Notes: generated by a model from the letters alone, not told the origin. A DNA stretch of 64,000 nucleotides from Symbiodinium natans (GCA_905221605.1 CAJNDS010000198.1:128501-192500), one strand, 5' to 3'. Shown: positions 43,301 through 51,411, counted from the stretch's first letter. Numbers and translations are program-made.

Positions 43301-43937
43301 ACAAACCTGGGCTGATGTGCAATCACAACATGATGCTCATGAATTTCTCTGCCATGTTCAGGCTTATGCAGATGCCCCAGTCTTCGATGGAGTTTGGGAG
43401 GCTCGTCGATATCAAATCCCAACACACTCTTACGATACCATGGATTCAGGCACGATGCAGGCAGGTATCACTATCCCGATTCCCCCTCACGCCAGCTCGC
43501 TAAACACGTGTCTTCGTGATTGGGCAATGCAAAGTCACACTCGTGCGCTCATTTTGTTGCCGCAGTGGATTAGCGTGCATTTGCCTAGATATCATCGAAC
43601 CCGAACCGGCACTCGTAAGAGCAGGGTATGTATACAAATCACTGCTGGAGAAGTCGTGTACGTCCCCATCTTTAGCCGCAAAGGTTCCACGCTTCAATGG
43701 ATCCCATATCGCCTCATGGCAGGCGTCATCCATTTGGGAGCCAACACACTGAGTGGCCACTATAGGACCTTTCTATGTCACCATGACGCCACTTGGAACT
43801 TCTTGGCCACAGATGACAAAAAGCCCGCAGAGCTTTGTGATGACAACTTCCTGCACCACATTCAGCATGATTGTTACCTCTGTTTTCTTCAGAGAGTGCC
43901 TGCAGCACCTGGCACCACGTCAGGTCGAACCGATTGA
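37338..43937 (+). CDS. LINE ORF2: endonuclease, reverse transcriptase, C2H2 fingers and USP-like domain
   Basis: The frame is open from 37299 (TTG); the first ATG is 37338. Residues are counted from 37299. Apurinic-type endonuclease: LSLNVG near 224, QETGW near 248, LGDFNTP near 368, QIDFIL near 431, terminal VHG near 470. Reverse transcriptase about 690-1060: LPKPGKPPNKPENLRPIAL, LALDMSQAFDRVD, RQGCPMSPTLW, and catalytic FADD near 953. Cys2His2 fingers near 1240 and 1285 (CPACLLSF...HHNEAH; CRHCRRDF...H) and further Cys/His pairs downstream. C-terminal USP (peptidase C19)-like domain about 1930-2200: Cys box NNPHNVCYMNS with Cys near 1947, QSQHDAHEFL near 2008, and His box LSGHYRTFL with His near 2154, followed by WNFLATDD. 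USPs remove ubiquitin. The catalytic Cys and His are present; activity is inferred. Residues about 1630-1880 are Arg/Gly/Gln/His-rich and look like read-through opposite ORF3. Confidence 0.9.
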   Translation: MYATHTHLVQHRSLPGPKSGRRTSIPPTEGRLGLAKWCFFFICALGVRVAVIALSLLKSKMFAGTAYGGLANTRAWLSGNTSDYWICNFSNPQKQGENKHRQAKRTGSTRRLWQTWIWLLCLIMSIHVTAATPEVIEQNGGTPNTFSWIRKRAFRRARARALLHGGTWYKGKWHTPSTLGAEGNHATRSFDQPAPHPQRASHQGRRLHVLSLNVGMLSTSAYDEFLTWANHPPHPWDIICLQETGWTLEQQFQAGNWHIVCSGHARDRNSGVMTLISRTLLPADRIRYSAIHEGRLLWVKLEFKNHHVDILNVYQHVWNATAQVPKLLHQRDKIWTKLNQTICHLAVRNTLIILGDFNTPLMTAENRVGKGIISRNNPPPDHTTFDAILEAHGLVALNTWGPPGLAATFKSETAATQIDFILTRRRAADPEARRTKADNTLKLFEWRGGGRHLGVHGTLPFRLFQKTPMPAPNYDKQALLHAAQHRTEKFAQLESEVTSALATATDHTPTSLNTMLLEKCCDVFPKKVEELPLKPWQMEESKQTVADMWTARRQARKAAIRYLLLENVSDLFRAWQQQCRFHKLHTHFHKAGKQRRRKLYLDQIEIAEQAAKAGKQRELYEVIRRLAPKQERRKVQLRDNNNNILTTAQEIQKLTEFCQDLFLSKAPEVTVSHCHEPVRFDVKEVQQTLNLLKPTKSVPRQLAPTSAWKYLSHLLAPHLTEIFHRSISEGTLPELWTHAWITWLPKPGKPPNKPENLRPIALQDCGGKSIAKALQQRISPWINEMVWQQSQFAYTPGRLLEVAVLRAVHHCQTVKEVIRAQQRNIREKKKGLGATACAGGAILALDMSQAFDRVDRQQLQHSLEHSNLPQALVGLITQWHNGIAYHLRSANKTSCVRCGRGLRQGCPMSPTLWNAITSRVMTILEQRLGQEWVRNNSTFFADDVLGKWVFHSVADLKFMLRAIDALFTVLEEFGMKINSLKSALIIDARGHSGKQWLRARTRYLEGKPYFYAKTESGRLLSIPIQSETKYLGTIISFGNFAKATVRYRIQQAETQRRRLQRILQGKHTLNLSQRLRLWRTCVWTSLQHGLHAIGLGRDELKSIRSCCARHLRAIASCPVHITRDSTTELFLRLKVPEPQELLQQRLDGLDRAMRCSPDPMMNTPHLLTTLETHLESFRDAVHYWTGRNEKPTHMPPDANCTLLKPREGGMWLQPVLTSCGVKPAMFTCPACLLSFVNLGALKIHHNEAHDGPLPPPFSHFDRHVHSCEDVPKCRHCRRDFLTWQALQTHIQTNCCALLWLACQDGTLLGTEVTSPLPPEPGLPVTSALQTHCPDIPSLDERPLAQQSPLRDFMLRCGWMAMTSFTTACARLKHNCAYCEQWIGDGKMKLHFQKIHPEVWNRSGTLATLDGGIAKSGAVSPCRFCGSQALNCRAHISRCTVIWQICVLRREWKGQEMTTHHAKHFLEKRTRALQLGRTQRKWRSAHMQHVASGDPLQQQMNPTFFNKSPPLLEPPRWWHALRDPNWCLRQASQCIICMVSTSDARAYMLHCLSHHPCFWSSRKELMHDKTFLAQAAAICPWCQANSTRTHLHAEYCIPALNAAMLHFYTNSPDQDHGLYTPGRTEEHVRRNASVTEHDLQHTNELGSRLPQQETGGDAEIQCQQEAGRPERIEGSRQRQRQATATTRGPLGLRGHLGPGPHGKDDAQADAEARAATHAAQPRHNPTLYVPKQARREREHSPGAVSGEPSMEGEDGIQREAHDVTQSDCTSMYLRGVAGPQQEGHGAGQVQGSGHETGLDIHRGQLEFPEVELNYRIPGSYDGTGDPPGGARADRSDHQQELHAAGRPLSDASHTTIGSRADWASAHVRGRSRSATAGSSQLTPSPATAAGSGSTATSWTPNPPASSADFPFGGITWPIPPMTIRSLALNNPHNVCYMNSVILAWLWIAAHTPGSPQHVFGRAAAAFARILHATSANPYVAGMLAWRPILQTWADVQSQHDAHEFLCHVQAYADAPVFDGVWEARRYQIPTHSYDTMDSGTMQAGITIPIPPHASSLNTCLRDWAMQSHTRALILLPQWISVHLPRYHRTRTGTRKSRVCIQITAGEVVYVPIFSRKGSTLQWIPYRLMAGVIHLGANTLSGHYRTFLCHHDATWNFLATDDKKPAELCDDNFLHHIQHDCYLCFLQRVPAAPGTTSGRTD
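42181..43098 (+). CDS. Overprinted ORF3, unrecognised 305-aa protein
   Basis: ATG at 42181 (good context, gaccATGG) opens a frame different from ORF2 and runs to TGA at 43096-43098. The N-terminal third is Ser/Lys/Gly-rich with a basic KKQGGQKGSKGRGKGRDK stretch. The middle (about 42420-42930) is balanced and helical, far more protein-like than the ORF2 frame across the same DNA. The last roughly 50 residues again look like a shadow, where the USP frame takes over. No family is recognised. It may be a third element protein, or a part of the polyprotein reached by frameshifting out of and back into the ORF2 frame. Confidence 0.65.
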   Translation: MDSTPLDELKNMYGEMLPSLSTTSNTPMSSEAGSPNKRQAVTQKSNASKKQGGQKGSKGRGKGRDKPQQRQGDHWGFEDTSAPDPTAKMMLKLMLRHEQQLMRLNQDTTLLFTFQNKPGEKENILPVLFQVSQAWKEKMESSEKPTMSLRVTVLQCICAELLDRSKKVMEQDKFKEVVMKQGWISTEGNWNFLKWNSTTESLEVMTGQGILQEELEQIVQTISKSCMLQGALYRMQATRRLAAELTGHQLTFVAEVGLRQPGAHSLHQALLRLQGVAALQLLGLRIHQPRLQISPLAESLGQFLR

Positions 43938-44111
43938 GGTCACCTCATCGGTTAGATGCACCGAGCCGGTATGAGTGACGCAATGTACAGTACATTACTT
44001 TCTTTTCTTCATTTCTCCTCCTGTCGATACTACTCTGTATAGCTGGGGAATCCGTAGAAGTAGTTCTGAGACTGCGGGACTCATGAGTCGAGTCTTTGCT
44101 TGTTCCTCGTG

Positions 44112-44142
44112 CCTCTCCGCTTGCGGCTAGCCGCGGGGGAGG
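44112..44142 (+). other. GC-rich stem-loop in the LINE 3' untranslated region
   Basis: CCTCtCCGC and GCGGggGAGG can pair around an inner palindrome CGGCTAGCCG. LINE reverse transcriptases often recognise 3' stem-loops; that function here is inferred from position, 175 bp after the ORF2 stop. Confidence 0.45.
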
Positions 44143-44221
44143 TTTTTAACACTCTACTTGCCATCTCGAATGGCCGCATGTACATACATGTGTCAGGTAG
44201 AAGTAGCCGCGCTAGGTTCAA

Positions 44222-45340
44222 TCACCATTGAGCTGCGTATGCAAATGCAAAAAAAAATGCCTTTGTCTTGATGCGGCGTCCATTCGGGAGTTTGTGGCTG
44301 GACACCTTGACATAGGTAGGTTGAACCCAGACGAATTTACCACCCCGCTTCACTCGCTTCTTCTTGTGAGTGACAGCATCATGAACGACGCCAGGGATCT
44401 TCATGCGGTAGGAACGCGCGGAGTCGGAATGGAGCACGACGGATCGGTTTTTGAGCCACTTGTTTGCTAGAGGTTTCCAGTCAATTTTGCGCATAGCCCC
44501 TGGGCCTGGGGCTCTGGGCACGGTGATTGCCGGATTGAGCTTTGTCAACACCAGGGTGTGTGGAGATCCTCTTTGAATAAGGCCGCCCCACTGCTCCCAC
44601 TGCACGTTTTTGCTTGCTGCAGCATCATCTTTTGTGAGTTCGTACTCTTGCAACGTTTTCTTGTTAAAGGTGGCCTCATCGACCTCAACATCTTTCCAAC
44701 TCTTGGGGTTCCCTCCAAAGCAGATGGACTTTTCGGATTCCTGCACATGACCTTTGCGAAGAAGTGACAAGTTCTTGTTCATGTGCTCAACTGCTTTGTG
44801 GTTCATGTGGGTCAAGATGTGAATGTCAGCCAAAGGAACGTTGACGAGTCGAAGTAAGAGTGCGGCAGCTTGCTTCTGTAGGGAGTGGCCTTCTGAACCC
44901 ATGGTCTTTGTGAAGATCGGGTGCAGCTCCACAGGCGAGATGTAGTGCTGACAATGCTTGCGATTGCATCGATACACGAGATGATCAGAACCGGGACGAG
45001 TCATGAGGGAACTGAGTCTTCCTGTGTTGCAATGAGGACATACAGCACCAGTCCAGTCGGGTAGCATCTTGTCCTCCTGTAAGATGCGTATGATGCCCTG
45101 GGGAGTAGCAGTCAAGAGCTCGTCCAGGCTTCGCTGCCACTTTACTTGCTCTTTCCGAACATGACTGGGACCCTCTGAATGCCTCTGATAAGGAATCTTG
45201 TTCCACTCAGCTTGCTTCTTGCCGGCCGGACGCTTCGCAATCATGCGCTGCACCCCTCGTTTGGGGGCTGGAAATGGGTTCAAGCTCTTCCCCATGTTGT
45301 ATGGGGCGTCAGGGCTGAGACAGTGGAAACTACGAATCAC
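44222..45340 (-). CDS. IS1595/Merlin-like DDE transposase
   Basis: Frame of 372 codons from a GTG at 45340; the first ATG is 45295 (MGKSLNPFP). An N-terminal zinc ribbon (CPHCNTGRLSS...CNRKHCQHYISP, around residues 100-137) is followed by a helix-turn-helix-like segment and a DDE-type core: DVEVDEATFNKK near 220 and VVLHSDSARSYR near 305, the usual ISXO2-domain motifs (DE-T-F and D-A-R-Y). The third catalytic region should follow the His of KVSSHK and is hard to place; the protein stops soon after at 44222, so it may be C-terminally short. The family cuts and pastes DNA. No terminal inverted repeats were identified. It is convergent with the LINE (tail to tail). Introns upstream of 45340 cannot be excluded. 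Confidence 0.65.
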   Translation of the reverse strand: MIRSFHCLSPDAPYNMGKSLNPFPAPKRGVQRMIAKRPAGKKQAEWNKIPYQRHSEGPSHVRKEQVKWQRSLDELLTATPQGIIRILQEDKMLPDWTGAVCPHCNTGRLSSLMTRPGSDHLVYRCNRKHCQHYISPVELHPIFTKTMGSEGHSLQKQAAALLLRLVNVPLADIHILTHMNHKAVEHMNKNLSLLRKGHVQESEKSICFGGNPKSWKDVEVDEATFNKKTLQEYELTKDDAAASKNVQWEQWGGLIQRGSPHTLVLTKLNPAITVPRAPGPGAMRKIDWKPLANKWLKNRSVVLHSDSARSYRMKIPGVVHDAVTHKKKRVKRGGKFVWVQPTYVKVSSHKLPNGRRIKTKAFFFAFAYAAQW

Positions 45341-45771
45341 ACCAATAAGGTCTTGAGTTAAAAGCAGACAAAGACATGCTCATGCAACTGGTGCTCTGTG
45401 ACACGTCGTCCGGAGACATTTGGACGCATTTGTTTTACTGCGAGAGAGACGCGAGGTAACTGCTTCATATCGATTCGATGTTGCTACCTTTAGCAACATA
45501 CAGACACCACGCCTCCAAAATCCAAAGCAACTCGAAGGTTTTTTTTAGCCCTATATCTTAAACCACACGACACACCAACATACATCACTTTGTGTGTACA
45601 CATACTCAAAACGCAAAACCTATATGCTGGTTTCCCTTCAGTGATTAATAATAGTGTTATGTAACGAAGCCGACGAGTACTACTGAATGTGTCAAAACCA
45701 GTAGTCGGGCTAGCGTTGCGTGTCAGTACTCGGAGTCCACGAGTAGTCGGTATGGCACTCGCTGTGCGTCA
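45341..45771. other. Gap between transposase and helicase-like gene
   Basis: About 430 bp with no coding evidence. It contains a T-run at 45540 and AC/GT-rich stretches. Confidence 0.4.
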
Positions 45772-48176
45772 CTACTTGGAATCCATTGAGTCCACCACGT
45801 CCATTTCTGTGCACTCTTCGTCAATGATAGCTTCCAACATGCGCTCAATTTCATCAGGATGCTGACCGACCTGTGGCATGATATCTTCGTCATCAAAGTC
45901 ATCGCAGGGGACACCTCGTATCTAACTTCACTGCACTTCGATATTAAAAACGAATATATGGCCACAATACTTTTATTTATACTTCTTGACGCACGAATTG
46001 CCTGAAAACTCTGGGTTGGGGATGTCAGAGACCGAAGAAGCTTTGATCTTTGGGTTCTTGCTGGAATCCACATGGGCGGACGATGCAGTCGGAAGAGGTC
46101 GCTTCTTTGATGGTGTAGGCGAGTCAAGTTCGATGACCTGTGGAGCCGATGCCTTCAAAGCCCGAAATGCTGTTGTGACCTTCTCTTCCTTGATCTTGAC
46201 GCGAAGTGCTTCAGGCGAAAGGACAGACGCATGAACTGACTGAGGTGGCCTGACACATAAACGAGTATTGTTTTCATATCTATATTATGAAAAACAAGTT
46301 TATCTGATAGGCTCACATCTTAAACCCTAAACCCTAAATCCTTCACCTTAAACCCTAAAACCTATTTCATTAGGAACCACAGCCTACGCTCGCCGAACGG
46401 ACTCGTAGGAGTACGGATAGTGTGACTGCGTGGGATAGTCTCTCCATTCAGGAGTCTGCGAAGCATCTCTTGTGACCAAGCACAGTCTTCGTGATAGCAG
46501 TCCGGAAGTTGATGCTGAGAAGGATTGAGCTTGTAGGCTTTGAAGATTGCGTGGTAAGATGGTGCGAGCAAGTCCTTGGGTTGATCTTTCTCCCACTCAA
46601 TGAATGGCGCAGGAGAAGTGCTGGTGGCCGCAACTCGGTAGTAGATGCCATTGTCAGTGAGTACGATGAGATGGGTTCGGGCCAAGATTGCGGCCATGTC
46701 CTCATCATCATCAACACCGCAAAATGATGGGTTGATCAGCTTCAGGAATGTCTCGTGTGGAATTTCCCAGATTTTCCGGCTGTTCATGGCGGCGAATGCT
46801 TCCTCATCGACTCTGCGATCATAAGGATTGTTGCAAGCATGCCGACCAGCACCTTGCTCAAATTGCGCGGAAGAATATCGTGCCCATACCGTCGCATCCT
46901 CTTCCTTATGTAAATAGAAACTCTTATACATGTATTTAGAAAAAATATGGGTAACACCACCTACAAGTACTAAACACCACCCAGAAGTACTAAACGACAC
47001 GCAATGAAAATTTATTTAATCTCGAAACAAAGACACAGAGGGGTTGAGGAAGGCTTTCAGGAAAGAGGCATCCATTTTCTGGAGCATGCCGTCGTCGAAC
47101 ACACCCGGCTTGAACCTTGTGAGTGGTTCAGCCTTGAAGAAATCCAAATGTTTAGCAGTCACAATCGAGGGCACGAGGTCCTTGCGATCTGCGACATCGA
47201 TTTCGTACTTCGACTGCATGAAGAGGATTGTTTTCGAGCCTAAGGATTTTCCAGTCCGAGTTCGGCCGATCCATGTAATTGAGTGCTGGCGCATGGTGGG
47301 AAGCATCTTCGTGAGGATGATGTCAAAGAACCACGGTGTGAACGACTTCAGTGTAAAGGGCCAGTATTCCAGCGACTTCGCATTCTGCCTGCCGCGCATG
47401 TGATTGTGCAGTGCTTCCTTGACCTTCCCCTCTGGCCAACCCTCGATCTTGCTCCCAGGCATGTTGATGTGTTCATCAGTCCACTCCATGAATTGGTTGC
47501 GATTATTGGCCTTTGGGCCAAAGTCCCTGATGAACTTGTAGCCTTCTTCTCTGGCCTGTTGGTCCACAGTGATTTTTTTCTCGTACTTGGGCTTGAGTAC
47601 CCAAAATCTAAGCTGTTTACCGCCCATTTTGTCCATCATGAAGTTCAGTCCCATGAGAGCAACTCTTGTATGATGTCCCCATTCGAATCTCAAAGAAGTG
47701 CCGTGACACATAGCGACACAGTCCGCTGCGGTGAGTTTGTTGCGATGCAAGTACACATGCTTGAAGATGTGGAAATAGGAGCCGTTTGGATCTCCACCTG
47801 CCGGTGGCTCACTCGACTGAATGATGATTTGCATGGTGTAGGGCACGGAGGGTTCCTTCTTCAGATTGAAAGGCTCAGGCAACTGGGCAAACTTGCTCTC
47901 GCAGCAAATCTTGTAGAGGTTATCGAAAAGGGCACTTGTGATCTCGATGGGGTGGCATAAGAGGGCATCGGCGAACTGCTCAATTTTGTGTCCCACACTA
48001 GATTCTAGGTGCCGCACAGGAAGATCGCCCACATCAACTTCTCCTACCGCCCTATCTGACCGGAAAGGTCGTCTTTCCGGCCCTTGCAGTTTCATGCCAT
48101 TGACTTGGCCGCAAGCCTCATCAAAGGTTAACGGCCCGTCTTGAGCTTCAGCTTCGGCTGAGCGAAAGGACGCCAT
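45772..48176 (-). CDS. Multi-exon gene with superfamily-3-helicase-like P-loop domain
   Basis: Proposed exons: 48176-47022 (ATG at 48176, 385 codons), 46904-46369, 46249 to about 45985, and about 45902-45772 (TAG). Introns 1 and 2 fit GA-AG borders (117 and 119 bp) that keep one frame; intron 3 is unresolved. Walker A GRTRTGKS near residue 300 and Walker B-like GVFDDG near 358 lie in exon 1. A sensor/motif-C-like strand, HLIVLTDNG, lies in exon 2. This order and spacing resemble replication helicases of small DNA viruses and related elements. The N-terminal 280 residues have no motif I can name. The C-terminal exons are acidic/Lys-rich and probably disordered. The upstream in-frame MVFLVF-type repeat (48374-48177) comes from a low-complexity tract and is excluded. 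It could be a domesticated or integrated replicon gene; I cannot say whether it is expressed. Confidence 0.55.
46318..46360. repeat. Telomere-like repeat inside an intron of the helicase-like gene
   Basis: About five CCCTAAA-like units (some TTAAACC variants) within the inferred second intron (46368-46250). Confidence 0.75.
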
Positions 48177-48297
48177 TGGCAAGGAGAGATGCGAGTGTGA
48201 TGGAGCGACAACGAGTATGGTGACTGCGAGCCGCGAAAAAATGTGCAAAGACACGACGTTCCGCATATCCGCAACTCTCCGTTTACGCAGCACGCAC

Positions 48298-48515
48298 ACC
48301 AAAACCAAAAAAACCAAAAAAACCAAAACCAAAAAAACCAAAAAAACCAAAACCAAAAAAACCAAAAAAACCAATTTTCCGGGACTCTTGGAGAAGCCTG
48401 GTAGGAATTCCTGAGAGTCCCGGAAAATTGTTTTTTTTTGGTTTTGTTTTTTTTGTTTTTTTTGGTTTTGTTTTTTTTTTGGTTTTTTTTTGGTTTTGTT
48501 TTTTTTTGTTTTTTG
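48298..48515. repeat. Large imperfect inverted repeat (hairpin) with A/T-rich arms
   Basis: CAATTTTCCGGGACTCT at 48372-48388 is perfectly complementary to 48414-48430, with a 25-bp spacer. Outside this 17-bp core, (ACC)AAAAAAA-type repeats on the left (48298-48371) face TTTTTTTGG-type repeats on the right (48431-48515), so the stem can extend to around 90 bp per side, imperfectly. It lies immediately upstream of the helicase-like gene start. Confidence 0.85.
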
Positions 48516-48535
48516 CCTTCTATTAGTTTGATTTA

Positions 48536-48655
48536 GTAGCCTGCATTGCCTTTTTTGCTTGTTTTGCCTTTTTTGCCTTTTTTGCCTTTTTTGCCTTTTT
48601 GCCTTTTTTTGCCTTTTGTTGCATTTTTTTTGCCTTTTTTGTGCCTTTTTTGTAC
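48536..48655. repeat. (GCCTTTTTT)n-like microsatellite
   Basis: About a dozen units of 9-10 bp, with slips in T-run length and occasional GCATT or GCTTG variants. Confidence 0.85.
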
Positions 48656-48726
48656 CTAAACCCTAACGATGCATACCAAGTGGGCTTGTAGTGCAGCTGG
48701 GTGACCTGAGACAAGGCAAGAAAAAG

Positions 48727-48753
48727 GTAGGTCACTGGGGGGGGGGGTACCAT

Positions 48754-48785
<32 letters not shown>

Positions 48786-48797
48786 ATATATATATAC
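48727..48797 (+). repeat. GTAGGTCACTG-G(n)-(AT)n motif, right copy
   Basis: GGTAGGTCACTG, about 11 G, TACC, then (AT)n running to about 48778 and on into ATATATAC variants. It is the inverted counterpart of 32943-32990, sharing also an AAAA(A/C) just before GGTAGG. Confidence 0.8.
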
Positions 48798-48799
48798 AT

Positions 48800-51180
48800 A
48801 TCTAAAGTCTACATATGCTAACATAAATTGTTTTTCTTCGAACATCCCGCTTCGAACTTCGCAAAGGCAGTGCTTCACCTCTGCGCCTTCGTGGTGATGA
48901 GGTCACGGCTTCGTAAGCAAGCAGCAGTGGTTGCCGGATGTGCTTCGCTGCGCCACCTGACTGCGTGGGTACCCGTGTTCAGACACCCACTCCGGACGCC
49001 TCGTTCGGTGAGCCTCCGCAGACACAGTGTTTCCACGAAGTCTTCGGGCACTTTCGTGAGAGGATGTCGTACTCCATTGTCAAAACCGCCTTACGAAGCG
49101 ACAGCTCCTGATGTACTGAGGGCAGCGACGCCGCACAGCACCGAAGTGCGAACGCTCCCTGCAGATCTGTGGCGCTAATCTGGGCCGGGATGTCATGAGT
49201 CAACCGGGGCTTCAATCCATGGAGACCGCGGCGCGAGTTTTCGCCATTGCCGGCCTCGGTTGTTTCTTTTGCTCCTGTGCCCGCTTCTGGAGCTAGACGG
49301 AGCTGCCCGGCATGGCGCCATGGCAGCCATTGCATGCCAGGCGAGCACCAATAAAGAAGCGAAGCTTCCCGAAATGGCCCTCGCCCCCAAGAGGCGTGCC
49401 GATATCCTGCGGCGGCTGCGGCGGCGGCATCCTACGCCGGCACATGTGTCTGGGTGTGCTTGGTGCGCACAGTGTGCCCTGCTGTCGCTTCCAGGCTTGG
49501 ATATGCCTTGGAGCCCCTGCCTTGCGAAGGGGAGCCTGTGCAGGCTGTGCGAACAGCTGGGGAGCGCTTCGCGGCCGGAGAAGAAATGCTGTGCCGTGGG
49601 CCACAAGCACAGCTGCAGCACAGCGACACAGTTGAAGCACAGGTAGCTCACTGACAGAAACACCGCTGGTGCATATTCATCCTTGGTGGCGCTCACCTGG
49701 ATGCACCTGACTCAAAGGCGCTTGCAGCATTTCGCATGTGTGCTCCGTCTTCCGCGCTTCTGGCTGGTTTGACTCAGCTTCCGCAACTCCCCGCTTGCCT
49801 CCCCATCAGCACATATCAGCATCACACCTCGTAGAATGGACCAAAGTTGCCAGCTGTAACGACAGCTCCGAGCCTATGGCTCGGGCTGACAGAGCTAGTT
49901 GGCCCTTTTCTCAGTGCCACAAGGTACATCAAGTTGAAAGATGAACTCGCCGGTTTCAGTGGACTCGCCGAGATGAGAAGTGCAGAGAAGTTGGCTCAAT
50001 CTGCGAGAGTCTTCTTGGGGAGCGAAGAACTGGCCCTAAACCCTACGCTCTGGAGCCCTAAACCAGAAAGTGCCCAAACTTTCCGGGTTTAACTGGGCAC
50101 CATTTGGTGCCGACTTATGTCTGCTAGAAAGCGATGCCTCAAGCCCAGGCGCCTTGAATTGAAGCAATTTGGGGTGGGCTCTACGTTGACATGGCCTTAT
50201 TGGGTTGAAGGACCAGGGTTTTGTGTAGTGTTGCTAAGGCAGAAGCAGACAAGCCTTACATAGACTTTCGTGGCAGCGTGCAGGTTTCCTTGAGGGTTGG
50301 CCGTCAGCTGTCGTGGGGTTCGATGGATTTCTGCCCGGACCTCGTGTGAGGCGACCCTGATGAGACCTACATCGGGTTCAGGGTTTATAAAAGCTACGTC
50401 GTAGGAAACCGTGCCGTCAGCATTCAGCGGAAAATTTTCACGCCTCGGCACAACTGTAAAACCTGAGCCCAAACCTGTAAACGAACCCTGACCCCCAGGC
50501 GGGACCTGGGCATGTAGGGGAGTTGTAGTGAAGACCCCACGCAGTTCCACCCAGCTCTACATCCCACCAAACGCTGGGCCCAGAGCCCGAAAGCCTGCAA
50601 AACCCTGCTCTGGGACTGAGTCCTCTCGAAAGCCTCAGCCACGTTAAAGCCCTCCTAAAGCAAAATCAGGGACCCCTAATATAGTCCCGAAATAGTAGGA
50701 TTCCCTCCTAATAAGAACCCCAAAAAGGCACCCGCCCCAATTTCGGAAGCCCCCCAATTCACCAAGCATCCTCATTTATCCCTAGACTCCTAGAGGGCGG
50801 CGAGCTGATGGGCGACACGGCGACTCGGACACTGGTCCCCAAGGAAAAGGCCCGGAGGAAGAAACTTGTGCAAGCCTTAGTGCTTGAACTGAAGTCTGAC
50901 TTCGACTTGAGTTCTGGGTTGGGTCGTGTTTAAGTTCAGTGGTTTTAGGGAGCAAGGTTGCTGTTCAAGGTGTTGCCCTTGTTTGATTTTATAGGGGTTG
51001 TAGTTGCATCCTGATGGCTGAATCAACATATTTTATCTGTAGTCGAGTGGGTTCTGGGGGGCTTCAGATGTTGAAATGTGTTTTTACACCTTTAATTTAA
51101 TCTCTCAGCCAGGAGCCTTCAGTGCTTCAGAGGCTGGCGAGCCACGGGGCCCCAAGTGCCTCCCCCCCCCCCACCTGTGG
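48800..51180. other. 2.4 kb with only weak coding signals
   Basis: Several overlapping GC-rich frames on both strands at 48.8-49.7 kb cannot be ranked. A plus-strand segment at about 49850-50090 reads moderately like protein, as does a minus-strand one at 50550-50200. Neither has clear splice sites or a family. Some could be upstream exons of the channel gene to the right. Confidence 0.35.
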
Positions 51181-51349
51181 TATTCATGTGTTGCAAGGTG
51201 CTGAAGAAAGAGCCCAAAGCAAGCCCTGCTGATGAAGAACAGGACCTGGGTGTTTTCCCGAAGCTCTGTGACCTAGACATATTCCTGGCGGTTGTGTATG
51301 CTGTCATGGGAAAACTCATTGCGGCCGCGTTCCGCGACTGCAGGCCGAG

Positions 51350-51411
51350 CACGCCCGAGTCGCCCGAGTACGCCCGAGTACGCCCGAGTACGCCCGAGTA
51401 CGCCCGAGTAC
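51350..51411. repeat. 10-bp tandem repeat CGCCCGAGTA
   Basis: Five to six units in a row (51350-51410), followed by three 'catacccgg' variants. No function is evident. Confidence 0.85.

Larger units (their letters stand above)
33271..44220 (+). mobile_element. Non-LTR (LINE-like) retrotransposon encoding a USP-like domain
   Basis: Contains a long ORF1 (33514-37362), a long ORF2 (about 37338-43937) with endonuclease and reverse transcriptase, and an ORF3 (42181-43098) overprinted on ORF2. There are no LTRs, integrase or RNase H. The 3' region after 43937 has a potential stem-loop (44112-44142) and no poly(A) tail that I can see. Both ends are uncertain: the 5' end lies somewhere between 32.8 and 33.5 kb. 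All frames are open, which suggests recent activity. Confidence 0.85.

Noticed and set aside
43985-44220. Poly(A) tail or target-site duplication at the LINE 3' end
   Set aside because: Looked for, none visible; the element's end is left uncertain.
48177-48374. N-terminal MVFLVF-type extension of the helicase-like frame
   Set aside because: Encoded by the A-rich arm of a low-complexity hairpin; ATG at 48176 is a better start.
49193-49696. Overlapping GC-rich frames on both strands
   Set aside because: At least five competing frames with no feature that favours one.
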